Source of the DNA: a virus
Length of the DNA: 34,621 nt
Virus record (IMG/VR): IMGVR_UViG_3300013113_000334
Coordinates: 1 to 34,621 of that record
Strand: one strand, 5' to 3'
The stretch's first letter is position 1; the number at the start of each line of letters is the position of its first letter. The notes beneath the pieces were generated by a model that searched no databases, had not been told where the DNA came from, and worked only from the letters and a program-made list of their open reading frames with translations. Below are positions 14,730 to 20,905 of the stretch, in pieces. Both the position numbers and the translations under genes were made by a program.

Positions 14730-14763
14730 CTTACCCCTTACACTTGTTCTATATAACGTGAGA

Positions 14764-15159
14764 TCAAAAATCTTGGTTGTCGCGGTACGCTTCTGCCCTT
14801 CTCATGATCTCGGAGACTGGGATCATGAAATCAACCCTACCGGAAGCTTCGTCCAAGTCATAGCTGTCGCCCTGGTCGTCTACGATCATTGGTAGTACAT
14901 TGAGAACCTCACCAGACCGATGAATAAATATCTCGCAGTGGCTAAACTTCCTTTCCACCATGGCGAGCCCGGACCAAACCGACTGCTGGCACTTGAGAAG
15001 CTTCTGAACAAGCTGACCTAGCCTCACCTTCTTGCCTCTTTCGGTCAGGCTTGAGTTTTCCACGAACTCAGCGATATCAGTAATCAGGCTGTTAATGTCC
15101 TTGATCTGATAGGGTCCGTTTTCTGTTTCGTCCTCAAACTTGGATTGATAGTCTTTCAT
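14764..15159 (-). CDS. Uncharacterised early protein
   Basis: This 131-aa protein is not recognised. The first 60 residues are acidic and helical. The middle contains a helix KVRLGQLVQKLLKCQQSVW, then a beta section with FSHCEIFIHRSGEVLNVLP, and a short helical end. It is the first gene of the minus-strand DNA-metabolism operon, reading away from a divergent control region. Leading position and small size suit an early regulatory or host-takeover protein, but no DNA-binding motif is evident. Confidence 0.6.
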   Translation of the reverse strand: MKDYQSKFEDETENGPYQIKDINSLITDIAEFVENSSLTERGKKVRLGQLVQKLLKCQQSVWSGLAMVERKFSHCEIFIHRSGEVLNVLPMIVDDQGDSYDLDEASGRVDFMIPVSEIMRRAEAYRDNQDF

Positions 15160-15182
15160 GGCCGAGCCTTTCGTGTTACAAT
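15154..15182 (+). promoter_or_regulatory. Weak candidate promoter for the plus-strand early operon
   Basis: TACAAT at 15177-15182 has TTTCAT 17 bp upstream (15154-15159), overlapping the start codon of the divergent gene. The -10 matches those of other early promoters here but the -35 is poor, so this is tentative. Confidence 0.35.
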
Positions 15183-15196
15183 GGGGTATGTCAGTG

Positions 15197-15217
15197 AGGG
15201 GGGTTCGGTACCCCCCT
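15197..15217. other. 8-bp hairpin in the divergent control region
   Basis: AGGGGGGT and ACCCCCCT pair around the 5-nt loop TCGGT. It lies between the divergent promoters and the two early operons, in the leader of whichever RNA crosses it. It could be an operator for a dimeric repressor or a leader hairpin. Confidence 0.45.
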
Positions 15218-15227
15218 GCCTATCTTT

Positions 15228-15256
15228 ATTATAGCCAATAACCCCCGGCGAACCAA
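15228..15256 (-). promoter_or_regulatory. Promoter of the minus-strand DNA-metabolism operon
   Basis: TATAAT (complement of 15228-15233) with TTGGTT 17 bp upstream (complement of 15251-15256). The bases before the -10 (GGGGGTTATTGGC) resemble those at 27623, 31839 and 10730. The transcript would start near 15221, about 62 bases before the ATG at 15159. Confidence 0.65.
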
Positions 15257-15732
15257 TGAGATTGTTAGACAAACATCTGTTCACAATGATAATTAAGGAA
15301 AATCTTTCCAACAACAACCAAGGCCAAGGCAGAAGCTGGCATAAGTCTGCCAAGGACCGGAAGACGATGGACTCCCGGGTTGCGGAAAGCATGATTGCAG
15401 TGATAGACGAAGACAAGCTTTCGGTGGCTCCGTTCGTGGACTCGCTGGCTGGGACGCAACTCTCGGACCTTGTCGTCCTGATAATCACGAGGGTTCTCGG
15501 GAAGAACCAGCGGCTATGGGACAGTGACAGCGTCCTGAGGGGGTCGGCGAAGCAGATGATTGACGCAATCGTCGGAACTGGGTTGCTGAAAGACGATAGC
15601 CCGAAGCATGTTGCACTCGTTATCGGACAGCAGGACGACTCCAGGCGAGAGGAGGGTCCGATGATCGAAGTCGACTTCTATCAGGTGGTTAACGGATCAC
15701 TGCCCATCAAACCAGTTGACACCGAGGGCTGA
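15256..15732 (+). CDS. RusA-like protein (putative Holliday junction resolvase)
   Basis: In this 158-aa protein the C-terminal half carries the cues of RusA-like phage proteins: an N-terminal basic Asn/His segment (SNNNQGQGRSWHKSAKDR) that would meet DNA, then WDSDSVLRGSAKQMIDAIVG where RusA has its Asp-Asn-hydrophobic helix, a DD pair in GLLKDDSPKHV, and a final strand PMIEVDFYQV. In RusA the acidic residues hold magnesium and cut four-way junctions. The N-terminal match is weak, so the assignment rests on spacing of the Asp residues. First gene of the plus-strand early operon; the ATG at 15256 has no strong ribosome binding site. Confidence 0.5.
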   Translation: MRLLDKHLFTMIIKENLSNNNQGQGRSWHKSAKDRKTMDSRVAESMIAVIDEDKLSVAPFVDSLAGTQLSDLVVLIITRVLGKNQRLWDSDSVLRGSAKQMIDAIVGTGLLKDDSPKHVALVIGQQDDSRREEGPMIEVDFYQVVNGSLPIKPVDTEG

Positions 15733-15744
15733 ATGCTGTACAAT
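15716..15744 (+). promoter_or_regulatory. Strong sigma-70-type promoter
   Basis: TTGACA at 15716-15721, exact 17-bp spacer ending TGCTG, TACAAT at 15739-15744. It overlaps the 3' end of the first early gene, predicts a start near 15751 and serves the genes from 15782 on. Confidence 0.85.
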
Positions 15745-15781
15745 GAAAGTATCGCATCAGGCAGTCCGAGGAGAATTAACC

Positions 15782-16060
15782 ATGAGCAAACAGCAAATCC
15801 TGAACGAGCAACTGCTTTCATTGCCCGAAGTCAAGGGAGTTGAATCATATCTCAAAGAGCCCAAAGAGGGGCAGACAGCCCGAAAGTACGACGTGATAGT
15901 CAAGCTTGAGTCTGGCGGATTGCTTGAGGCAAGGCTTGAAGGCCCAGCGGACTTGGAGTCCCTGCACGACGCCATAACGTTCTTTTCAGATTCGGGCCTC
16001 ACCCGCATCTCTTTTTACCCTGAACCCAAGAGAGAAGTAAAATGTTTAGAAAAATCCTGA
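15782..16060 (+). CDS. Small uncharacterised early protein
   Basis: This 92-aa protein is read from the ATG at 15782, which has AGGAGA nine bases upstream. Its N-terminus is MSKQQILNEQLLSLPEVKGV. A beta-rich centre (KYDVIVKLESGGLLEARLEG) is followed by a helix and a last strand, suggesting a small alpha/beta fold. No family was recognised and no catalytic residues stand out. It is the first gene after the promoter at 15716, so it is probably strongly expressed early. Its 3' end overlaps the start of the next gene by 19 bases. Confidence 0.6.
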   Translation: MSKQQILNEQLLSLPEVKGVESYLKEPKEGQTARKYDVIVKLESGGLLEARLEGPADLESLHDAITFFSDSGLTRISFYPEPKREVKCLEKS

Positions 16061-16284
16061 TTAGCTTGGTTTTAGTAACCTTCGAGGTTGTTCTTCTCAC
16101 AACGCCGTTCATTCCAGAGCGGTGCATTGCTTGCCACCAGACGAAATGCCCCTACGGTATCGCGAAGGACTTGCGAACCCTCAGCATTGTTGAATGGTTG
16201 TACGACAACACTCAAGACCTTCACTTGAATTTTTTCTGCCCCAGTAAGTTTGTAGCCGACAACGAAGCACGAGGAGCTAAATAA
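16042..16284 (+). CDS. Small exported Cys-rich protein
   Basis: The 80-aa protein opens with Lys-Arg and a hydrophobic helix (about 5-22, ILISLVLVTFEVVLLTT), giving a signal peptide or membrane anchor. After it comes RCIACHQTKCPYG with three Cys, and a fourth Cys lies later in FFCPS. The CIACH string fits the heme c pattern CxxCH, but an axial Met/His and cytochrome fold are not evident, so disulfides or metal binding are more likely. AGAGAAG precedes the ATG. An early exported phage protein could alter the host envelope. Function unknown. Confidence 0.55.
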   Translation: MFRKILISLVLVTFEVVLLTTPFIPERCIACHQTKCPYGIAKDLRTLSIVEWLYDNTQDLHLNFFCPSKFVADNEARGAK

Positions 16285-16285
16285 T

Positions 16286-16984
16286 ATGGCCAAAGTAGGA
16301 ATCGTCGGAGACACGCACAGTCCAGTAATGCTTGACGGCTATGCAGAGTGGTGCATGGACGTATTCGACCAGTGGGGTGTTGAACGCATCATCCACATTG
16401 GCGACCTTGCCGACTTTCATGCGGCCAGCTTCCACGACTCAGAGATCGGGTTCTTCGACGTTGTGAGCGAAATGGAGGCCGCTAAAGAGCAGATCCAGCA
16501 CATGCAGGAGGTATTCGGCAAGAAGGTCGAGGTGCTGACTGGCAACCATGACGCCAACCTGACTCGCAAGATGAAGGCCATTGGTCTTGACCCCTCGCTG
16601 CTCAGGACACCCTCGGACATCTGGGGGATCGACTGGAAGTTTCACAGACGTTTCGAGAAGCTGATTATCGACGACGTGATCTACATGCACGGCGACCAAG
16701 GGAGGGGCGGCAAGACGCCTGCCCTGGCGAAAGCAGAGGGGGAATGGATGTCAGTTGTGTGTGGTCATCACCATAGCGCGGCGGGAGTCTGGTATGGATG
16801 CAATGCCAACACCCGGTACTTCGGCCTCAATGTAGGCTGCGGCGTTGACCACAAGCACGCTGTAATGGCCTACGGTGCAACGTTCGCGCAGAAGCCAATG
16901 CTGGGATGCGGGGTCGTCATTGACGGCACCCCGTACTTTGAACCAATGCCGAAGGGCAACAGATACGGGAGGGTAGCTAAATGA
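16286..16984 (+). CDS. Calcineurin-like metallophosphoesterase
   Basis: The 232-aa protein has the five metallophosphoesterase blocks in order: GDTH 8-11, GDLAD 39-43, GNHD 86-89, MHGDQG 134-139 and GHHH 160-163. These bind two metal ions and hydrolyse phosphate mono- or diesters. The length and compact layout match phage enzymes of this superfamily, whose substrates include nucleotides, DNA ends or cyclic nucleotides. The GHHH motif is complete, so it is probably active. GAGGAG lies upstream of the ATG at 16286. Its stop overlaps the next start as ATGA. The substrate cannot be read from the sequence; a role in DNA metabolism or in removing host signal nucleotides is possible. Confidence 0.92.
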   Translation: MAKVGIVGDTHSPVMLDGYAEWCMDVFDQWGVERIIHIGDLADFHAASFHDSEIGFFDVVSEMEAAKEQIQHMQEVFGKKVEVLTGNHDANLTRKMKAIGLDPSLLRTPSDIWGIDWKFHRRFEKLIIDDVIYMHGDQGRGGKTPALAKAEGEWMSVVCGHHHSAAGVWYGCNANTRYFGLNVGCGVDHKHAVMAYGATFAQKPMLGCGVVIDGTPYFEPMPKGNRYGRVAK

Positions 16985-17181
16985 CTTACGATCCGCTCTT
17001 GATTGAGGGCGTCTTGTGGGATGGTGAGCCGGTTTACATGGACAACCCCCATGGTCGCGATAACGACTGGGTTAAGATAATCTGGAAAAAGTATATCAAC
17101 GGCTTTGAGGCCCCGCTGGCCGTGAAGCTGTACATGCTCAACGGCATACTCGGAGACCCGGTAGACAGAGCCGGCCCTTGA
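16981..17181 (+). CDS. Small uncharacterised protein
   Basis: This 66-aa protein starts in the ATGA overlap with the phosphoesterase stop, so it is translationally coupled. The sequence is Trp- and Tyr-rich (VLWDGEPVYMDNPHGRDNDWV, then IIWKKYINGF) with no recognised motif. It ends in GDPVDRAGP just before the promoter at 17178, which overlaps its stop. Possibly a partner of the phosphoesterase; not established. Confidence 0.55.
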   Translation: MTYDPLLIEGVLWDGEPVYMDNPHGRDNDWVKIIWKKYINGFEAPLAVKLYMLNGILGDPVDRAGP

Positions 17182-17206
17182 CGCGCGCAAGTCAGTGCTG
17201 TAAGAT
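17178..17206 (+). promoter_or_regulatory. Sigma-70-type promoter for the methyltransferase-like gene
   Basis: TTGACG at 17178-17183, exact 17-bp spacer ending TGCTG, TAAGAT at 17201-17206. It predicts a start near 17213, with the ATG at 17235 and GGAGAG between them. A longer gene beginning with the TTG of this -35 box can be read but is ruled out by this signal. Confidence 0.78.
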
Positions 17207-17234
17207 TAAGGTAACACAAACCCCGGAGAGAAGA

Positions 17235-17963
17235 ATGACCAACGGAAAAGGCGATAGACCTAGACCCGTGAACAGGAAGCAATACGAAATGAACTACGAA
17301 GACATAGCTTGGCGATTAAACGAGTGGGCCATTGATGACCACAATCGACCCAGCGTACTCGTTGGATGCGAGTGTAGCGGGCGTGTTGCTGGGGCGTTTA
17401 GGGACGTAGGTTGCGAAGCGTACTCCTGTGACACCAAGGCGGCGGACCATGACCACCCGTGCCCGCAGGCACACATTCAGGGAGACGTCTTTGACGCCAT
17501 TGAGTCACGGACGCACTGGGATATAATCATCCTCCACCCGCCATGCACCGCGCTTGCCGTTTCGGGCAACCGATGGTACGGCACAGGAAGGGAATACGAG
17601 CCAGAGCGCCACGAGGCAATGACGTGGACAGAGGCCCTCTGGAGGACGGCAAAGGAACACGCAAGCGCCGTTGCCCTGGAGAACCCTGTTGGGGTATTGC
17701 CGCACGTCATCGGCAAGGCGAGCCAGTATATTCAGCCGTGGCAGTTTGGCCACCCTGAAAGCAAGAAAACAGGTCTCTGGCTATGGGGCCTTGATCTGCT
17801 TCGCCCGACGAACGTGCTGGAGGTTCCTTCCTGTGGATACTGGAAGAACCAAACGCCATCGGGTCAGAACAAGCTTGGACCGTCTCCCCAGCGCGCTTCG
17901 TTGAGATCGCTGACGTATCAGGGCATCGCTGACGCAATGGCCCAGCAGTGGGGGGTGAGCTAA
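17235..17963 (+). CDS. C5-cytosine methyltransferase-like protein
   Basis: In this 242-aa protein the SAM-binding region is VLVGCECSGR at 41-50 with an acidic Cys-Asp strand (YSCD, 63-66). The catalytic-type motif is HPPC at 101-104, where cytosine-5 methyltransferases have PPC with the attacking Cys. The ENP motif, which takes the place of the ENV triad, is at 149-151. The protein is short: the C-terminal target-recognition part and the QxRxR motif are not obvious, and the end (LGPSPQRASLRS) is divergent. Many small phages carry this family, annotated as DNA cytosine methyltransferase, probably for protection from host restriction. Whether this one methylates DNA or another substrate is open. 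GGAGAG precedes the ATG; its stop overlaps the next gene as TAATG. Confidence 0.78.
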   Translation: MTNGKGDRPRPVNRKQYEMNYEDIAWRLNEWAIDDHNRPSVLVGCECSGRVAGAFRDVGCEAYSCDTKAADHDHPCPQAHIQGDVFDAIESRTHWDIIILHPPCTALAVSGNRWYGTGREYEPERHEAMTWTEALWRTAKEHASAVALENPVGVLPHVIGKASQYIQPWQFGHPESKKTGLWLWGLDLLRPTNVLEVPSCGYWKNQTPSGQNKLGPSPQRASLRSLTYQGIADAMAQQWGVS

Positions 17964-18127
17964 TGCCTGTTCACACTAAGACGCTATGGGAAAGCCCCAC
18001 TAGCTGCATGTACGACATAATCAAAAAGACGTGTAGCAAAACCGGTGCCACGTTGTTTGTTGGGACACGCACGGGCTTCATGGCAATGTATGGTTCTGAC
18101 ATAAAGCTAACCGAGGAGAGATCATGA
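17963..18127 (+). CDS. 54-aa small protein bridging two genes
   Basis: The start ATG at 17963 forms a TAATG with the methyltransferase stop, and its TGA at 18125-18127 forms an ATGA with the start of the exonuclease gene. Double coupling in one frame makes chance unlikely. The peptide (MPVHTKTLWESPTSCMYDII and on) has three Met near the C-terminal half, two Cys, and an FVGTRTGFMAMYGSDIKL beta-rich segment. No known family recognised. Confidence 0.65.
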   Translation: MPVHTKTLWESPTSCMYDIIKKTCSKTGATLFVGTRTGFMAMYGSDIKLTEERS

Positions 18128-18903
18128 GATTCATAGATAAGCCAATATCAGCCAGCGCACTCAAGTCGCTGAGCGTTTCCGTGGAACACTTGTGGGCCAA
18201 CCATCATGACCCACTGAAAGACCACAAGGCTTCTGATGCAATGCTGCTGGGCACGATGGTCCACGCGCTGCTGCTTGAGCCCGATACTTTTGAAGGCCGG
18301 TTCGTTACCATGCCGGAGGGCATGATTAAGCGTGGCAAGGCTTATGAGGCATTTAAGGCGGGAGTGCCAGAGGGAGCGGAGATCGTTAGCGACAAGTTGG
18401 CCAAGAAAGCCGACTTTCTGGCGAGCCGGGTCCACCTGGGGGGCTTCGGCCCACTCATGAGCGGTGGTGTCCCTGAGTTGAAGATCGAGTGGACTGACAC
18501 CGAGAACTACAGCAGGCCTGTTGACTTCGTTGGGTTCGTGGATTATGCCGGTTCATGCGGCCATGTGATCGACGTAAAGACGACATCAAGTTTCCAATCG
18601 CTGGGCAAGGCGGCGGCAGACGGTCGATGGGACTTGCAGCATGTTCAGTACAGGAACGGCCTTGGCGAACGGTTCGTCAATATGTCGTTTCTGGTAATCG
18701 AGACGGTGAGCCCGTTTAGGATCAGGCTTGCTAAACTGTGCCGGGACACAATTGCACTCGGTTCAGCCGACCACCACAGGCTGGTCGAGAAGTACATCGA
18801 CCTTGTCGACAACGGCGCAAAGCCATCTGAATCCTGCAGGTCGCAGGAAATCAGTTTTCCTAGCTACGTTACTAACCAACTGGAGAAGAAAAATGGATTC
18901 TAG
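18124..18903 (+). CDS. RecE-like PD-(D/E)xK exonuclease (DUF3799-like)
   Basis: The 259-aa protein has the layout of phage RecE-type 5'-3' double-strand exonucleases: MLLGTMVHALLLEP at 40-53 with the conserved His47, an acidic strand ELKIEW at 118-123, a beta hairpin with Asp residues near 134-140 (VDFVGFVD), the core VIDVKTT at 148-154 giving Asp150 and Lys152, and QHVQYRNGL at 172-180, where Gln and Tyr are conserved. Together these complete a PD-(D/E)xK active site. The enzyme would resect ends for annealing by the Sak4-like/DUF669 pair encoded on the other strand. It is coupled to the upstream small gene and slightly overlaps the next gene. Confidence 0.82.
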   Translation: MRFIDKPISASALKSLSVSVEHLWANHHDPLKDHKASDAMLLGTMVHALLLEPDTFEGRFVTMPEGMIKRGKAYEAFKAGVPEGAEIVSDKLAKKADFLASRVHLGGFGPLMSGGVPELKIEWTDTENYSRPVDFVGFVDYAGSCGHVIDVKTTSSFQSLGKAAADGRWDLQHVQYRNGLGERFVNMSFLVIETVSPFRIRLAKLCRDTIALGSADHHRLVEKYIDLVDNGAKPSESCRSQEISFPSYVTNQLEKKNGF

Positions 18904-19114
18904 TATTCAAAACTTGACCCGTGCCGAGGCAATCAGTAAGTGCGAGAAGGCTCAGCCGGGCCGCTTCATCTATAGCATGTTCTCGTATAACCACTGCAGT
19001 TCGCCAACGATTTTCAAGTGCAAGTGCTGTGGACACAGGTTTCTGGCCACGCCGGAGGCCATTTGGCGGAATTATTACCGAAATTGCCCAAACGCATCTT
19101 GCGACAAGTCTTAA
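18893..19114 (+). CDS. Small zinc-ribbon protein
   Basis: The 73-aa protein has a four-Cys zinc site in the C-terminal half: KCKCCGHRF at about 45-53 and CPNASC at about 66-71. Between them an aromatic helix (ATPEAIWRNYYRN) packs the site. It resembles small phage Zn-ribbon proteins of unknown role. GGAG lies seven bases before the ATG at 18893, inside the end of the exonuclease gene. It may be an adaptor or regulator for the nuclease. No helix-turn-helix is present. Confidence 0.65.
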   Translation: MDSSIQNLTRAEAISKCEKAQPGRFIYSMFSYNHCSSPTIFKCKCCGHRFLATPEAIWRNYYRNCPNASCDKS

Positions 19115-19127
19115 TTGGGTGTAAAAT
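19099..19127 (+). promoter_or_regulatory. Sigma-70-type promoter for the small-gene cluster
   Basis: TTGCGA at 19099-19104, exact 17-bp spacer, TAAAAT at 19122-19127, with TG just before the -10. A start near 19134 leaves 29 bases before the ATG at 19163. Confidence 0.7.
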
Positions 19128-19162
19128 TAAGGTATCGAGAAGCGAACTTCTAAGGGAAGTGA

Positions 19163-19420
19163 ATGATAATGAATGAAGAGATCGAGCGACTGCGAGAGGA
19201 CAACGAGCGGCTGCTGGCGTCAAACAAGACGCTGGGCTTTGAGAGAAAGGCGCTGGACTTTGTCCTGAGAGACCTGAAATGGGATAACGATGAGTTGCAG
19301 GCCGAGGTCAAGCGACTTCGTGAGCTGCTCAAAAAAAGCCAACCTTACGTTGAGGCTGGCCTTTCGTCGTGTGACACTCGACTGTGCGAAGCAGTCGCAA
19401 GGGAGGTGGGTGATGCGTGA
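19163..19420 (+). CDS. Coiled-coil protein
   Basis: This 85-aa protein is almost wholly a long helix with heptad-type leucines and Arg/Glu pairs (IERLREDNERLLASNKTL, then ELQAEVKRLRELLKK). The C-terminal part has two Cys (SSCDTRLCEA). Such sequences dimerise as coiled coils; there is no basic DNA-contact region at the N-terminus to make it a bZIP. An alternative start at 19169 is close by. AGGGAA precedes the ATG. The next gene overlaps its end by 8 bases, so they are co-translated; the two helices could pair with each other. Confidence 0.6.
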   Translation: MIMNEEIERLREDNERLLASNKTLGFERKALDFVLRDLKWDNDELQAEVKRLRELLKKSQPYVEAGLSSCDTRLCEAVAREVGDA

Positions 19421-19586
19421 TATAGAAGGTGCAACGGAATATATCATCGAGTTGCTAAAAGAGATTAAGCAACTTCGCGAGTTGATGAAGAAACTCGTGG
19501 AGAACGCAGAGGGAGGGGAATACGGAAAGGCTGTTGTTCTCAATGAGGATCTTGTCGAGATTGAAAAAGAACTGGGGGACAAGTAA
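19413..19586 (+). CDS. Small helical coiled-coil protein
   Basis: The 57-aa protein starts at the ATG at 19413, preceded by GGGAGG; an extended reading upstream lacks a good site and runs over the previous gene. Helix with Leu and Lys heptads (YIIELLKEIKQLRELMKKLV), then a Gly-rich turn and an acidic C-terminal helix (LNEDLVEIEKELGDK). It follows the previous coiled-coil gene with an 8-base overlap, and its TAA abuts the next ATG. A partner of the previous coiled-coil protein is plausible. Confidence 0.6.
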   Translation: MRDIEGATEYIIELLKEIKQLRELMKKLVENAEGGEYGKAVVLNEDLVEIEKELGDK

Positions 19587-20048
19587 ATGCAAGTTAGAGC
19601 AGTTGGCACTGACGACGGCTATCGACTTATCGATAAAGAAACTGGACGTGAAGCAAACGCGAGGAGACGAGAAAATGGCAAATTCGACATCACAATCAAT
19701 GGGAATGAATTCTACAACAATTCCCTCCGAGATTGTAAAGAATTACTTACTGCATCCGATTCGGAAGACACAGGAGAAGAGAGGCCCGGCCCTGGAAACC
19801 GTGGAGCATGGGACTGCGTCCACCCCTGCGCGTGGCTTATCGAACTCTTGGCAATCTCTGAGGACCGGATTAAGGGCAGCCCAGACTTTCAGGAACTATG
19901 GCCCGAGATCATCGAAACCCTCGACTGCTACGGCTACATCACCCCAGAAGGGGGGATCGACTCCGATGCGGCAAGATGGGAGATTGACCATTGGCTCCCT
20001 AAAAGGGATAACAAGCTTCCAGCGGATCAGCCTGCGACTGGGGATTGA
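19587..20048 (+). CDS. Uncharacterised early protein
   Basis: This 153-aa protein's start is fixed by the ATG at 19587 directly after the previous stop. The N-terminal 50 residues make a small beta domain (DDGYRLIDKETGREANAR, KFDITINGNEFYNN). A linker follows, then a helical part with Trp and acidic residues (DFQELWPEIIETLDCYGY, DAARWEIDHWLPKRD). No catalytic motif is recognised. The same stretch can also be read in another frame, but this frame has the better protein character and the good start. It lies in the cluster of small early proteins. Confidence 0.6.
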   Translation: MQVRAVGTDDGYRLIDKETGREANARRRENGKFDITINGNEFYNNSLRDCKELLTASDSEDTGEERPGPGNRGAWDCVHPCAWLIELLAISEDRIKGSPDFQELWPEIIETLDCYGYITPEGGIDSDAARWEIDHWLPKRDNKLPADQPATGD

Positions 20049-20373
20049 TACCCGGCATGTACGGCTTGCTGACGCCTTCGCGCATCAGCATAACCAGACC
20101 CCGGAAGTCCTTGATGGTGAAGTGGGTGCTATCAAAAGCCTTGAGCCTCGCCGGATTTTGGAGAAGGGGGTACTCTGCCGCGAGAGTGAAACGCTTGCCT
20201 ACTTTTTTGTTTCCATGGAAAAAGGAATTGTCTCAGGCAAACAGATGACAAACGATCAAGTCACGGCGGCGTTCGCGCAAAGCAGGCGGGAGTATCGCAA
20301 ATACGCAGAGAGATTCAAGGACAACAGGCTTTTCCGAAGCCCCAAAAAGGGCGAAGCGATGGTTGGTATATAG
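20044..20373 (+). CDS. Early protein of uncertain start
   Basis: The frame is open from well upstream to the stop at 20371-20373, and reads as a credible protein from about 20044 (RHVRLADAFAHQH, later LAYFFVSMEKGIVSGKQMT and a basic C-terminal helix). There is no ATG or GTG at the overlap with the previous stop; an ATT at 20044 forms an ATTGA overlap. The nearest in-frame ATG is at 19966, inside the previous gene (83-base overlap), and a GTG lies further down. Either a rare start, translational re-initiation, or a missed frameshift is possible. About 110 aa if started at 20044. Family unknown. Confidence 0.45.
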   Translation: MDTRHVRLADAFAHQHNQTPEVLDGEVGAIKSLEPRRILEKGVLCRESETLAYFFVSMEKGIVSGKQMTNDQVTAAFAQSRREYRKYAERFKDNRLFRSPKKGEAMVGI

Positions 20374-20414
20374 TATTACGTTGGTTTGTTTTCCCCAAGA
20401 ACTGGAGCATAGAG

Positions 20415-20684
20415 ATGAAGTACCGAAAAGCGCCGGCAAAGCGACCGGAAAAGTACAAGACGCCTTCGGAATTCGGGAGCCATCAAAGCATGATGGCCAC
20501 CGTGGAACAGTTGGCTGAATACGGATTGGATTCCACGGAACAAGAGCTGGCAATCACGGCGGGCAATGTTCTTCTGGTGGATGAAAAAGGCTTGTACTGC
20601 ACGAAAATCACAAGCCTGGACACCGGATTTGCCGATGTTCGCCGGTTTAATTCTGAGCGATATTATCGCAAGGTGAAAGAGTAG
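20415..20684 (+). CDS. Small uncharacterised protein, last plus-strand gene
   Basis: The 89-aa protein has a basic N-terminus (MKYRKAPAKRPEKYK) that could bind nucleic acid or a surface. A helix MATVEQLAEYGLDSTEQELA follows, and then a beta-rich half (GNVLLVDEKGLYCTKITSL). GGAG lies 8-9 bases before the ATG at 20415. It ends 10 bases before the stop of the convergent membrane gene. Function unknown. Confidence 0.6.
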   Translation: MKYRKAPAKRPEKYKTPSEFGSHQSMMATVEQLAEYGLDSTEQELAITAGNVLLVDEKGLYCTKITSLDTGFADVRRFNSERYYRKVKE

Positions 20685-20693
20685 CAACCGGGG

Positions 20694-20864
20694 CTAATGG
20701 CTACCTTGTGAGCTGCCCCAGCATGCCCAAACGATTGCAATGTTTGATACGCTATAACAGGCCCACATGAGGCCCAGCGGGTGTTCCGCTTTCCGAAAGT
20801 AGGCAACCGCTGTTATCGCGTACAGAACAGCGACAATTATTGGGCAAATCTTCTCCAGACTCAT
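20694..20864 (-). CDS. Small two-helix membrane protein
   Basis: The 56-aa protein, read from the ATG at 20864 (MSLEKICPIIVAVLYAITAV), has two membrane helices: about 6-22, and about 29-48 after an AEHP turn. A longer version begins at the ATG at 20918, but that codon is formed by the last base pairs of the terminator stem and its first codons are the T-tract, so it is less likely. No clear ribosome binding site is seen at 20864. It lies after the late operon terminator, convergent with the early operon. Superinfection or lysis roles are possible; not shown. Confidence 0.5.
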   Translation of the reverse strand: MSLEKICPIIVAVLYAITAVAYFRKAEHPLGLMWACYSVSNIAIVWACWGSSQGSH

Positions 20865-20905
20865 GATGATCTTGGTGTCCCAGTCCTTTCTGGGGTTCCT
20901 GTAAG

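Noticed and set aside
16042-16284. c-type cytochrome
   Set aside because: A CxxCH is present but there is no cytochrome fold, no second heme ligand that I can place, and the size is small.
17178-17234. Longer methyltransferase-like gene starting at TTG 17178
   Set aside because: The TTG is the -35 box of a well-formed promoter and the ATG at 17235 has its own ribosome binding site.
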